NCBI GenBank assembly: GCA_902786205.1
Contig: CADABQ010000003.1
Span: 29,868-93,867, forward strand
Source: an uncultured Lachnospiraceae bacterium
GTDB taxonomy: Bacteria; Bacillota; Clostridia; Lachnospirales; Lachnospiraceae
Direction: 5' to 3'
Length of the DNA stretch: 64,000 nt
Shown piece after piece: positions 56,180 to 64,000 of the stretch. Numbering within the stretch: the first letter of the stretch is position 1; the number at the start of each line of letters is the position of its first letter. A program made the translations under genes and the position numbers. The notes beneath the pieces are model-generated. The model did not search any database, was not told where the DNA came from, and worked only from the letters and a program-made list of their open reading frames with translations.

Positions 56180-56208
56180 ATATTACCACTAATCAAATCT
56201 AATTGCAA
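56180..56208 (-). promoter_or_regulatory. tRNA promoter
   Basis: Minus-strand TTGCAA (56203-56208), 17-base spacer, TAATAT (56180-56185) with extended TGG. Transcription would begin ~8 nt before tRNA-Glu. Confidence 0.72.
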
Positions 56209-56225
56209 GCTTTTTTTTATTTTTT

Positions 56226-57392
56226 TTATTTTTTCTTTTTTAAGATTGTCCTTACCACATGTATTGCAAGCATACATAACATAAATACAATAGCTAATGG
56301 CCAATCCAATTTACAACTACCTAATATGGCAAGTAATAAACTTATCAATTCCATAATCACAAGGAAAATAGTGCGAATCTTGAAACTATTTATCGCAAGT
56401 AACCAAGTAGCACCAGCAATAAACATTGCAACCATAAACCAATGCCATAAACAAATTGTATTTGACATCAGACCGTTTAAAAAGTTAGGTTTTTTTGTAG
56501 GAATTGGTGTTGCTGTTGTCTTTTCTGTCTTTTCATCGCAACAAACTCCATATACAGAACTTTCTTCCGTTGAAAATGTAATCACCTGTGCATAATCATC
56601 TTCATCCTTTAGTTTTTCATAAGTATCACCTTTTAATTGGATCATGCAATAAGAACCATTCTTTTCTTGATAATCCGATACAATATCAACACAAAGTTTT
56701 ACAGGACTATTTAATTTATCTATTGTTTTCCACTTACCAGAAGTCAAATCTTTCTTTTCAAATGTAATCTTCACATAATTTCCAAAAGAAAAATTAGGGT
56801 TAGATGCCATATAATCGTCTAATACCTCTCCCATTAAGGAAACGTCTTTTTCATCCATCTCATTTTCTGTAACATCGGCAAATGTAACTCGAATTGCCAA
56901 ATTGGCTCCTGCTTCCACTTTTTCTTTTTCCTGCTCTGTTGCACATGCATCGATTAATGCTTCGCTTGACATTATGCCCGTATTCACCATACTATCTTTT
57001 GTTGTTTCACTGTCCACTTGTGGTGTTTCTGTAATTTCTGGTGTTCCTGTTGGAGATGCTGTACTTTCCTCTGGATTGTCCACATCACCTTTTTCTGTTT
57101 CGTCCTGTCCTTCTGCAATATCTCCATTACCCTTATCAATCATAATAAAAAAGCATCCTTCCCCGTAGGCATAATATGTGCTTTCCATAACTTCTTCATC
57201 TTCCAACTCGGTTATGCCATTTGAAGCAGTTTCCGTTGGTGCAGCACTTTCCTGTGTGTCGTATCCTGTTTGTCCGGTAAGTGCAATCTTCTCGTTAAAA
57301 TCCATCCTGTCATTTGTTCCAAATGCCATCGAAAAACTTGTCATACCTAACATTGTACATAACATAGCTGCGGCAATTTTTTTATTTTTCAT
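56226..57392 (-). CDS. Exported, membrane-anchored protein of unknown function
   Basis: 388 aa. N-terminal signal peptide (KKIAAAMLCTMLGMTSFSMA), then a low-complexity Glu/Thr/Ser/Asp stretch (~45-130, with PTGTPEITETPQ), a folded extracytoplasmic region (~140-285; FGNYVKITFEKKDLTSGKWK and VKLCVDIVSDYQEKNGSYCM) and three C-terminal hydrophobic helices (~300-380) ending KKKK. The folded part resembles domains of surface proteins that carry Cys-rich beta repeats, but no family is recognised. Promoter TTTACT-N17-TAAAAT at 57468-57496. No homologous neighbour; likely an envelope protein. Confidence 0.7.
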   Translation of the reverse strand: MKNKKIAAAMLCTMLGMTSFSMAFGTNDRMDFNEKIALTGQTGYDTQESAAPTETASNGITELEDEEVMESTYYAYGEGCFFIMIDKGNGDIAEGQDETEKGDVDNPEESTASPTGTPEITETPQVDSETTKDSMVNTGIMSSEALIDACATEQEKEKVEAGANLAIRVTFADVTENEMDEKDVSLMGEVLDDYMASNPNFSFGNYVKITFEKKDLTSGKWKTIDKLNSPVKLCVDIVSDYQEKNGSYCMIQLKGDTYEKLKDEDDYAQVITFSTEESSVYGVCCDEKTEKTTATPIPTKKPNFLNGLMSNTICLWHWFMVAMFIAGATWLLAINSFKIRTIFLVIMELISLLLAILGSCKLDWPLAIVFMLCMLAIHVVRTILKKKK

Positions 57393-57467
57393 CTTTTAAT
57401 CGCTCCTCACATTGTCTTTAGCTTTTTATATAGCTCTCTCCCATTGTATATTTTTACTCATCTACAA

Positions 57468-57496
57468 ATTTTATCAGATAGTTTTCAATAAGTAAA
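57468..57496 (-). promoter_or_regulatory. Promoter of the exported-protein gene
   Basis: Minus-strand TTTACT (57491-57496), 17-base spacer, TGA plus TAAAAT (57468-57473), ~75 nt before the ATG; it has the same -35 as the rpsO promoter. Confidence 0.7.
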
Positions 57497-57582
57497 CCTA
57501 AAAATTGATTTTTTTGCAATAGGTTTTAGAAATAGACTTTGCGAATATTATCATCTGAGCTTTTACTTTTTTCATTTCTCGC

Positions 57583-57611
57583 TTGCTTTCGCCAAAAACA
57601 GGCCTTATAAT
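57583..57611 (+). promoter_or_regulatory. Promoter of the plus-strand orphan gene
   Basis: Plus-strand TTGCTT (57583-57588), 17-base spacer, perfect TATAAT (57606-57611), giving a ~28-nt leader before the 57646 ATG. Confidence 0.68.
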
Positions 57612-57645
57612 AGCAAAGATAACACATATAAAGGAGTGACTATTC

Positions 57646-58098
57646 ATGAAATACAAATGTATAAACAAACTACATCAATTTGATTTTTACCAGGCATCTA
57701 TCGCTTCTATCCATTTTTATGGTTCAACTTTTACAATGGACTTAGATAATGTGACAATCAAAGCAGATAATGAGCATAATAGAGACATACACGACATGCG
57801 CGCAAACAATGTACTTATGACTTTTCCAAACACTTCTATCGTAAAAATTATCGAAGAGGGTTACAAAGTATATGATGCAAATGATGTTCTGACAGAAAAC
57901 ATAGAAGATCAGATAGTTCCAACCGAAAACTACAAATCATTTTTCACAGATATGGAAGGAAATTTTATTTATTCTTTAGAAACCGAAAACGATTCCGGTT
58001 GCTCCATATCTATCGATTCCGAATATCAAACTTATGTAATCCAGCTTTCTAATAACGAATCCTGTATAGAATGGGATCGTTTTCTAAAAAAAGATTGA
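57646..58098 (+). CDS. Hypothetical protein, the only plus-strand gene in the window
   Basis: 150-aa soluble, acidic protein with no signal peptide or membrane segment. The ATG has AAAGGAG nine bases upstream, a promoter at 57583-57611 and a strong terminator at 58141-58182, so it is a genuine single-gene unit. The sequence (IHFYGSTFTMDLDNVTIKAD, then SLETENDSGCSISIDSEYQT) is beta-rich, suggestive of a small jelly-roll or lipocalin-like fold, but no family is recognised. Confidence 0.72.
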   Translation: MKYKCINKLHQFDFYQASIASIHFYGSTFTMDLDNVTIKADNEHNRDIHDMRANNVLMTFPNTSIVKIIEEGYKVYDANDVLTENIEDQIVPTENYKSFFTDMEGNFIYSLETENDSGCSISIDSEYQTYVIQLSNNESCIEWDRFLKKD

Positions 58099-58140
58099 TG
58101 AGATAATCTTCACACAGTAAAATCACCTCACCAATCTTCT

Positions 58141-58182
58141 GTTGCCAAAGTTTGTAGTTATAAACTATGGCAACATTTTTTT
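58141..58182 (+). terminator. Terminator of the plus-strand orphan
   Basis: Stem GTTGCCA plus AGTTT pairing with AAACT plus TGGCAAC (58141-58174), followed by ATTTTTTTC on the plus strand. T-tract only on this strand, so it serves the plus-strand gene, not the transglutaminase gene converging from the right. Confidence 0.9.
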
Positions 58183-58198
58183 CACTTATCACAATCGC

Positions 58199-59830
58199 TC
58201 AACCATATATTTTCATACGCACGCTTCCCTTTATCTTTCCAATCGCAGCAGTTATTCGAACTGTTCCTTTTTTCTTCCCTTTTACAACACCTTTTTGAGA
58301 AACCGTTGCAATCTTTGCATTGCCGCTTTTCCACTTGATTTTGCCTTTTATTCCTTCCGTTTTTGCTTTAAGAGAATATTTTTTTCCCTTTCTAATTTTC
58401 TTTTTTTTACAAATAACAGAAATATGGGCTTTTACCATTGTAGGCGAAACACTATTTTCCGAAATACACTCTGGCACATCTCCTTTTGTTGCATCTAGAT
58501 TTGCCCCACCTTTTTGTGTTTTGCTAACACAACAGGTAATCTCCATTATTTTTGTATAATCTCCTTTGCAAAGAAAAAGTTTCACTTTAGTATATCCAGG
58601 AGCTATACCCTTTAATTCTCCATTTTTTGTAATTTCTACTACCTTTTCATTTTCACTTTTCCATAAAGCAGTTATATCTGTAGGAATAAAATCCAAAATA
58701 TTTTTTTCTTCTCCCACATATATGGTTTCACTCGGTGGCAGTATAATCTTGGAAACTTCCTCCAAAAAAGCTTTCCCCTCCAAATCAACAATATAATGTG
58801 TGGCAGAAAAACGTTCCATTGTTGGATCAAAATATTGGTAATTCACATCTGATGAAGCATATGTATATTGTCCATTTTCATATATATTTTCCGAATCCCA
58901 CGTAGTATCAAACACAACCCATCGTCCATCAACATACGACTCATTCCATGTATGATTAACAAGATGTTTCTCAAAAATCTTGTTTGTCCATGTACTAGTT
59001 TCTCCAAAACCTAATGTGTATCCTTCTACAATCTTTGTAGGTATTTCCAACGCACGCAACAAAGCCGCTGATAAATCTGCAAAACCTTGACATACAGTTT
59101 TTCTGCTCTTTAACACATCTGAAGCAACAATTTCAATACCATTGTTATCTCCATATAAAACATCGTAATCAAAGCAAATATTCTTTGTGACCCAATCATG
59201 CACTGCAACTGCTTTATCGTAATCTTCTGTTATTCCTTCTGTAATTTTTTTTGCCATTGCAATAATACTTTCATTCTGTGCATCTATCATAGAACTTGGT
59301 TGCAAAAACTTTTTTAAAGTTTCTTCTTGTTTACTTTGAATGGATAAGAGTTGTTTATTACTTTCATAGGTTTCTGGCATAGAAATGTACCACCCCGAAC
59401 TATCCTTAACCAAAGCAATTCCCTCTTGCTGATACCAATAACTGGAATAATAAATTTTTCCTTTTGTATCCTGCTTTTTCATAGAATAAAGTTGTAGATA
59501 ATATTTTCCATTTTCCACACCCTTTAAGTCGTAAGAATATGGTAACGCCCCAGACAACGACTGTTTATTTATCGTTTCACCATCTACCGTATATAAAGAA
59601 ACAAGTATTTTAGTAAATGCTTGTTTATCAGGGAGTTTTGTAAAATATAATCGATTATTTTCAATAGAAACAACAATATTTTCCTTTTCATAAAAGGAAG
59701 ATGACATGCTCGTAACAGTTTCAGCCGCTTTTACATTATACTTTGTTCCATCTATGTTCCCTCCAAACAGCATAACTATTAACACGCAATACCCTATCAC
59801 TCTTATTAACCCTTTTCTTTTTTGCCCCAT
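58199..59830 (-). CDS. Exported transglutaminase-like protein with Ig-like domain
   Basis: 543 aa. Signal/anchor helix near the N-terminus (VIGYCVLIVMLFGG), a beta-rich region (~40-150), then a transglutaminase-like cysteine-protease fold with the full triad: Cys247 in KTVCQGFADLSAALL, His293 in NHTWNESYV and Asp308 in WVVFDTTWD. After it come two Big_2-type Ig-like parts (LPPSETIYVGEEKNILDF and the last ~90 residues with TVSQKGVVKGKKKGTVRIT). Acts at the cell surface; could be a protease, amidase or protein crosslinker. ATG at 59828-59830 with AGAGGGATGA upstream. Confidence 0.87.
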   Translation of the reverse strand: MGQKRKGLIRVIGYCVLIVMLFGGNIDGTKYNVKAAETVTSMSSSFYEKENIVVSIENNRLYFTKLPDKQAFTKILVSLYTVDGETINKQSLSGALPYSYDLKGVENGKYYLQLYSMKKQDTKGKIYYSSYWYQQEGIALVKDSSGWYISMPETYESNKQLLSIQSKQEETLKKFLQPSSMIDAQNESIIAMAKKITEGITEDYDKAVAVHDWVTKNICFDYDVLYGDNNGIEIVASDVLKSRKTVCQGFADLSAALLRALEIPTKIVEGYTLGFGETSTWTNKIFEKHLVNHTWNESYVDGRWVVFDTTWDSENIYENGQYTYASSDVNYQYFDPTMERFSATHYIVDLEGKAFLEEVSKIILPPSETIYVGEEKNILDFIPTDITALWKSENEKVVEITKNGELKGIAPGYTKVKLFLCKGDYTKIMEITCCVSKTQKGGANLDATKGDVPECISENSVSPTMVKAHISVICKKKKIRKGKKYSLKAKTEGIKGKIKWKSGNAKIATVSQKGVVKGKKKGTVRITAAIGKIKGSVRMKIYG

Positions 59831-60022
59831 AAGTCATCCCTCTTTTCATTCACACAATGTATAAAACTGAACCAATATAAAGCAAATCCTTCAAACGCAA
59901 ATTGTATACTATGCACATTTTCTCATCATATGCATGAAATCTCAGTATATTTGTATTTCCATTTTACAGAAATTATATTGCAAAAGTCCCATCAGTTTGT
60001 TTACATTTCATAAAGAAAAGTA

Positions 60023-62659
60023 TTAATTTTGTATTACATAATCCCCCATCTGTTTTTTGGTCCATTCTATATGTTTCTTAAAGTCCCTTGCAGACATACG
60101 TAAAGCTCCCTGTTGCATAATAATGACCTGTTCCATCCCATCGGATGTTGCTACAATCACTTTATAGTCCTTTCCTATTTTGTGCGTTACTTTTTCAATA
60201 TACATATCAGCCGTTTCTGCTTCCTTTGTAAATACTACAGAAATATTATGATATTTATGAACGCTTCCAGGATTTCCTTTTACTTTGTATGCATCAAATA
60301 CAACTATAACATTTTGTTTGCTATACCCTTGATAATCGCATAATATATCCATTAGTTTTCCACGGGCTGCATCCAGACTAATTTTAGATAACTCATTTAA
60401 TTCTTCCCAGGCAAAAATAATATTATATCCATCTACCAGCAAGTATTCCTCTCTGCTTTTACTTTTTGCTATTCGCTTTTGATATTTAGGATCACCTGTT
60501 TTTTTCTCCTCTGTAACTATTTTTTTTATTTTTCTGTCTTCCTCATTATAGTAAACATTTCCATAATCATCAAACCGCTTCCGTTCTTCACCAAATTCGC
60601 GCAACATGATACGTTCTAGTTCTGCTTCATCACCTACAGAATCCATTGCCTCTCTTTTTAAAACTTTTTGTTCTGTCACGATTTCTACATCTTTTTTATA
60701 ATAACTTTCCACATGCATATATTGACGCACCTGATTCCACGGAACAAAAAAACCCGAACCATGTGCACAAAAAACAGAGCAAGTTGGGTTGTCTAAGTCT
60801 GCCTCACTGTCATATCCTATTTTTTCAATCACTTCTTCGGTATTATGACAAGGAAAATATCCACATACCTGACAGTTTAATTGTCCTTTTCCATGTGTAT
60901 AGGCATGCACCTCTTTCACATACCCCTGCATTGTTGCAACCGGTGCCTTCCCTTTTAAAATAGAAAAGTCCTCTTTTGTAACAGGAACATCCATCTCCCC
61001 ACACATACGTTTCACATCATTCATCGCCCTACCAATTTGATTGACCGGCACCTGTAATGTAAATTGATAATATGGTTCCAACAAGATATTTTCTGCCATT
61101 CTTAAACCTTGACGAACTGCGCGGTAAGTTGCCTGTCGAAAATCGCCACCCTCTGTATGCTTGTTATGTGCCTTTCCTGAAACAAGTGTTATTCGCATAT
61201 CCGTTATAGGAGAGCCTGTCAAAACACCAATATGTTCTTTTTCCTCCAAATGTGTATATATCAGTCTCTGCCAATTTTTATCTAAAATATCCTCGCTACA
61301 GTCAATTGCAAACTGCAATCCGCTCCCCACTTCAAGAGGTTCTAAACGCAAATGTACCTCAGCATAATGTCTTAGTGGTTCAAAATGTCCTACTCCTTCC
61401 ACTTCTTCTTTAATCGTCTCTTTATATACAATCGTTCCTTGACCAAAAGAAACTCTATATCCAAATCTTTCATAAATCAATTGTTTTAAGACTTCAATTT
61501 GTACTTCTCCCATAAGCTGAATATGTACCTCTTGCAAGGTTTCGTTCCAAATAATATGTAATTGTGGGTCTTCCTCTACCAAAACCTTTATTTTACGAAA
61601 CGCCCCTGCCGGATCCACATCCTCTTCAAATAAAATTTGATAGGTTAATACAGGTTCCAAAACAGACAATTCTTCTGTATTCTCCTCACCCAAATTCTGT
61701 CCCGGATACGTTTTACTCAAGCCTGTTACTGCACAAATCACCCCCGCCTGTACGCTTTGCACTGTTTCATACTTTTCTCCGGAGTAGATACGAAGCTGAT
61801 TTACTTTTTCCTGCCACTCTTCTGTTTGTCCTTCTACTATACCTGTTGTTTTCCCTGTAACAATATCCTTTGTTTGCAAGGTTCCACCTGTTACCTTTAA
61901 ATAAGTCAAGCGATTTTTTTGCTCATCTCTCGCAATCTTATATACCTTTGCAGCAAACTTCTCTGGATACTTCTTTTGTTTTACATAAGTAGCAATGCCA
62001 TCTAACAAATCCTGTATTCCATCCATTTTCAATGCCGCACCAAAATAACATGGAAACACTTTTCTTTCCTGTATTAGATCCGAAATCTTTTTTTCATCAA
62101 TCCTTCCAGTTTCCATAAATAGATCCAATGTTTTTTCGTCGCACATTGCAATATTTTCAAAAAAATCTTCTTTGTTTTTTTCAGCAGACACTGAAAAATC
62201 AATACAATTATCCGAAAGTTTCTCTTGTATTTCCAACATTAGTTCTGTTTTTTCCTTTACTTGTAAATCCATTTTATTTACAAATACAAAGGTAGGGATA
62301 TGATACAAACGTAACAATTTCCAAAGTGTCTCTGTATGTCCCTGTACACCATTGGAACCATTGATCACTAGAATTGCATAGTCCAGCACCTGCAAAGTTC
62401 GTTCCATTTCTGTAGAAAAATCCACATGTCCCGGTGTATCTAGCAATGTAATTTTCAAATCTTTCCAGGAAAATCTCGCCTGTTTCGAAAAAATAGTGAT
62501 TCCTCGTTCTCGTTCCAAAGAAAAGGTATCTAAAAACGCATCTTTGTGATCTACACGTCCTAACTTTTTTAAAGCACCACTTTGATAAAGCATACCTTCT
62601 GATAATGTAGTTTTTCCAGCATCTACATGTGCTAAAATTCCTATAATCGTATGTTTCAT
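60023..62659 (-). CDS. TetM-like ribosomal GTPase fused to a NYN/Rae1-like RNase domain
   Basis: 878 aa. Residues ~1-650 are an EF-G-like ribosomal-protection GTPase of the TetM/TetO class: G1 AHVDAGKTT (10-18), G3 DTPGHVDF (74-81), NKMD (128-131), domain IV/V with FSILKGKAPVATMQGYVKEV. Residues ~736-878 are a NYN (PIN-like) domain related to YacP/Rae1, a ribosome-associated mRNA endonuclease in Bacillus, with all acidic positions: Asp743 (LLVDGYNII), Asp789 (VVFDAY), Glu815/Asp818 (ETADMY), Asp840 (ATSDG). The linker is charged. Similar fusions are annotated in Clostridia as tetracycline resistance proteins; drug resistance is not shown here. Probable operon with the L,D-transpeptidase 10 bases upstream. 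Confidence 0.88.
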   Translation of the reverse strand: MKHTIIGILAHVDAGKTTLSEGMLYQSGALKKLGRVDHKDAFLDTFSLERERGITIFSKQARFSWKDLKITLLDTPGHVDFSTEMERTLQVLDYAILVINGSNGVQGHTETLWKLLRLYHIPTFVFVNKMDLQVKEKTELMLEIQEKLSDNCIDFSVSAEKNKEDFFENIAMCDEKTLDLFMETGRIDEKKISDLIQERKVFPCYFGAALKMDGIQDLLDGIATYVKQKKYPEKFAAKVYKIARDEQKNRLTYLKVTGGTLQTKDIVTGKTTGIVEGQTEEWQEKVNQLRIYSGEKYETVQSVQAGVICAVTGLSKTYPGQNLGEENTEELSVLEPVLTYQILFEEDVDPAGAFRKIKVLVEEDPQLHIIWNETLQEVHIQLMGEVQIEVLKQLIYERFGYRVSFGQGTIVYKETIKEEVEGVGHFEPLRHYAEVHLRLEPLEVGSGLQFAIDCSEDILDKNWQRLIYTHLEEKEHIGVLTGSPITDMRITLVSGKAHNKHTEGGDFRQATYRAVRQGLRMAENILLEPYYQFTLQVPVNQIGRAMNDVKRMCGEMDVPVTKEDFSILKGKAPVATMQGYVKEVHAYTHGKGQLNCQVCGYFPCHNTEEVIEKIGYDSEADLDNPTCSVFCAHGSGFFVPWNQVRQYMHVESYYKKDVEIVTEQKVLKREAMDSVGDEAELERIMLREFGEERKRFDDYGNVYYNEEDRKIKKIVTEEKKTGDPKYQKRIAKSKSREEYLLVDGYNIIFAWEELNELSKISLDAARGKLMDILCDYQGYSKQNVIVVFDAYKVKGNPGSVHKYHNISVVFTKEAETADMYIEKVTHKIGKDYKVIVATSDGMEQVIIMQQGALRMSARDFKKHIEWTKKQMGDYVIQN

Positions 62660-62669
62660 AGATTTCCCC

Positions 62670-63884
62670 TTATTTTTTTACATCTACATCCGTCGGGTCA
62701 TATACCTTATTTTCATCCACTATAACTGGTTTTAATATTTTTGGTTTCATTAATGGCAACTGTCCCTTTCCTTTGTATAAAGTCACACTACATTTGCCGG
62801 AACGATTATAAATCCATTTTGCATCTTTCACTTGCAAACGAATACAACCATGTGATGCAGCTTTTCCAAGTTTCAAAAACTCATTTGCATTCAAAGAATA
62901 ATCGTCTTTATTCTTTTTATACACAACTGAATGAAATAGATATGGTCCCGAAATTCTTGTACAATACTTTCCGTAGGTTCCATAATATAGAGGATGCCAC
63001 TTTCCAACCTTTCTAAGTTTACTATAGTTTCCTGTAATCGTTGCATGTCCCTTTATTCCACAGGAACAAACCATTGCTTTAACTGGAATTGTATATCCTT
63101 TTTTCCCGTCCTTTGCATAAACAATGACAGTATTTTGAGAAATATTTACTTCAATTTTGTACTCTTTTTGTTCACCAAGCAATCTTGTTACATCCTGTTT
63201 TTGTTTTCCATTACTACCAAAGTATAATTTATAGTTCTTTTTATCAATTTCTACATACTTCCACTTATTTGTTAGAATATAAGAACTTTCAGCCGCATAA
63301 TAATAGTTTCCATTCGCCTTAAAATAACCAATAGTTCTTTCGTTTTTTTCATTTACATAATATTTTTTTCCCGCCGCAGTTGTATGCCATCCTTTTTTTT
63401 CTTTTTCCACAACAGCAATATAACTAGCTTTTATGCTCGGATTTTCTTTTGCTTTTACCGTAATTTTTGTACTACCTATAGAAACTCCTTTTACCGTTCC
63501 ATTTTTTGTTACTGTTGCTATTTTTTTATCCGCAGAACTGTATACCAGTGTATAGTTCTTCATAGAAGCAGGGACTGTGCAAGACACTTTTTTTGTCCAG
63601 CCAAGTGGAATGCTATAAGATGCCTTTCTAAATGACACTTTGTCCTGTTGCGCTGGATTAGGCGTTTCCACAATCCCAGAATTTGTTGTAACTACGCTAC
63701 CAATCGCTGATGATGAACTCGTAGTTACAGAAACTGTTTTCTCACTCTCCAATACGGTATCTATACTATATATTTTTTGCTGTGCCTTTACTATGACATC
63801 ATTTGTATAAGGGAATGCACCCTGCAATCCCATAAGCACTGCCATACTTCCAGCAAAACATCTCATTTTCCCTTTTGTATTCAT
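62670..63884 (-). CDS. L,D-transpeptidase (YkuD) with Ig-like and wall-repeat region
   Basis: 404 aa from the ATG at 63882-63884 (GGAG upstream). Signal peptide at residues ~8-30 (MRCFAGSMAVLMGLQGAFP), a Big_2-type Ig-like domain (~80-165; IPLGWTKKVSCTVPASMKN and KKIATVTKNGTVKGVSIGST), a YG-rich cell-wall-binding-like stretch (~165-230), and a C-terminal YkuD domain with ITGNYSKLRK and the active site AASHGCIRLQ (Cys ~347). It makes 3-3 peptidoglycan crosslinks or attaches proteins or teichoic acid to the wall. The short tail ends in Lys. No clear promoter in the remaining 116 bases of the window. Confidence 0.92.
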   Translation of the reverse strand: MNTKGKMRCFAGSMAVLMGLQGAFPYTNDVIVKAQQKIYSIDTVLESEKTVSVTTSSSSAIGSVVTTNSGIVETPNPAQQDKVSFRKASYSIPLGWTKKVSCTVPASMKNYTLVYSSADKKIATVTKNGTVKGVSIGSTKITVKAKENPSIKASYIAVVEKEKKGWHTTAAGKKYYVNEKNERTIGYFKANGNYYYAAESSYILTNKWKYVEIDKKNYKLYFGSNGKQKQDVTRLLGEQKEYKIEVNISQNTVIVYAKDGKKGYTIPVKAMVCSCGIKGHATITGNYSKLRKVGKWHPLYYGTYGKYCTRISGPYLFHSVVYKKNKDDYSLNANEFLKLGKAASHGCIRLQVKDAKWIYNRSGKCSVTLYKGKGQLPLMKPKILKPVIVDENKVYDPTDVDVKK

Positions 63885-64000
63885 TATCTTACGCTCCATT
63901 CTATTATTTAGTGTCTGCTGATTAAACAGATATTTGTAGTTCCCAATTGTTATTTTTCTTCCATTTTGAGAACAGATAAAAAAGAGTATAAAGTATCAGT

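Noticed and set aside
60023..62659. Calling the GTPase a tetracycline resistance gene (tetM/tetW)
   Set aside because: Similarity is to the wider TetM-like class; the NYN fusion and chromosomal setting argue against a classic mobile resistance gene, and no resistance-island features are near.

Overview
The window looks like a chromosomal segment of a low-GC, Gram-positive anaerobe of the Clostridia, most likely Lachnospiraceae. This rests on AT-rich codon use, strong AGGAGG-type ribosome binding sites, tRNA genes without encoded CCA, a T-box-controlled tryptophan gene, the order rimP-nusA-ylxR-ylxQ-infB-rbfA-nrnA-truB-ribF-rpsO, and a TetM-like GTPase with a C-terminal NYN domain. The genus call is inference. 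All but one of the recognised genes lie on the minus strand, so transcription runs right to left.

Layout in map order. (1) 1-3.9 kb: the start of trpE at the window edge behind a Trp T-box leader and a consensus promoter, then glf (UDP-galactopyranose mutase) and glmS. (2) 4.0-12.1 kb: a complete four-gene type II Wadjet system (jetA-jetB-jetC-jetD, DUF2397/DUF2398/TIGR02680/DUF2399-like), a condensin-plus-nuclease defence against plasmids. (3) 12.4-14.4 kb: an AAA-ATPase/PD-(D/E)XK protein whose upstream promoter block is almost the same as the one in front of jetA. (4) 14.4-43.4 kb: a 25-gene surface-polysaccharide locus. It holds a FlaA1/CapD-type dehydratase, a phosphoglycosyl transferase, two epimerase/dehydratases, two DegT-fold enzymes, WbqC, about 13 glycosyltransferases, a GacI/GacJ/GT-C-like side-chain module, an ABC exporter, a Wzx flippase and an O-acyltransferase. 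(5) 43.4-46.8 kb: gpsA, plsY and der (phospholipid precursors and ribosome assembly) behind one good promoter. (6) 46.9-55.9 kb: the nusA-infB-rpsO translation locus. (7) 55.9-56.2 kb: tRNA-Glu and tRNA-Gly with their own promoter and terminator. (8) 56.2-64 kb: cell-envelope and orphan genes (a membrane-anchored exported protein, a lone plus-strand orphan, a transglutaminase-like protein and an L,D-transpeptidase with Ig-like domains) plus the TetM-like/NYN fusion.

How the parts fit: glmS (glucosamine-6-P) and glf (UDP-galactofuranose) supply sugar donors that the polysaccharide locus probably uses. The Wadjet and AAA-ATPase genes lie between glf/glmS and the glycan locus, so a defence block appears to sit inside a cell-surface region. 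Traces of small mobile or repeated elements (an IS200/IS605-like end near 18.27 kb and an inverted-repeat element near 34.7 and 44.5 kb with a solo end near 12.1 kb) occur at gene borders. No CRISPR array, rRNA gene, complete transposon or phage gene was seen. Many start sites below were moved from the longest reading frame to a start with a proper ribosome binding site.
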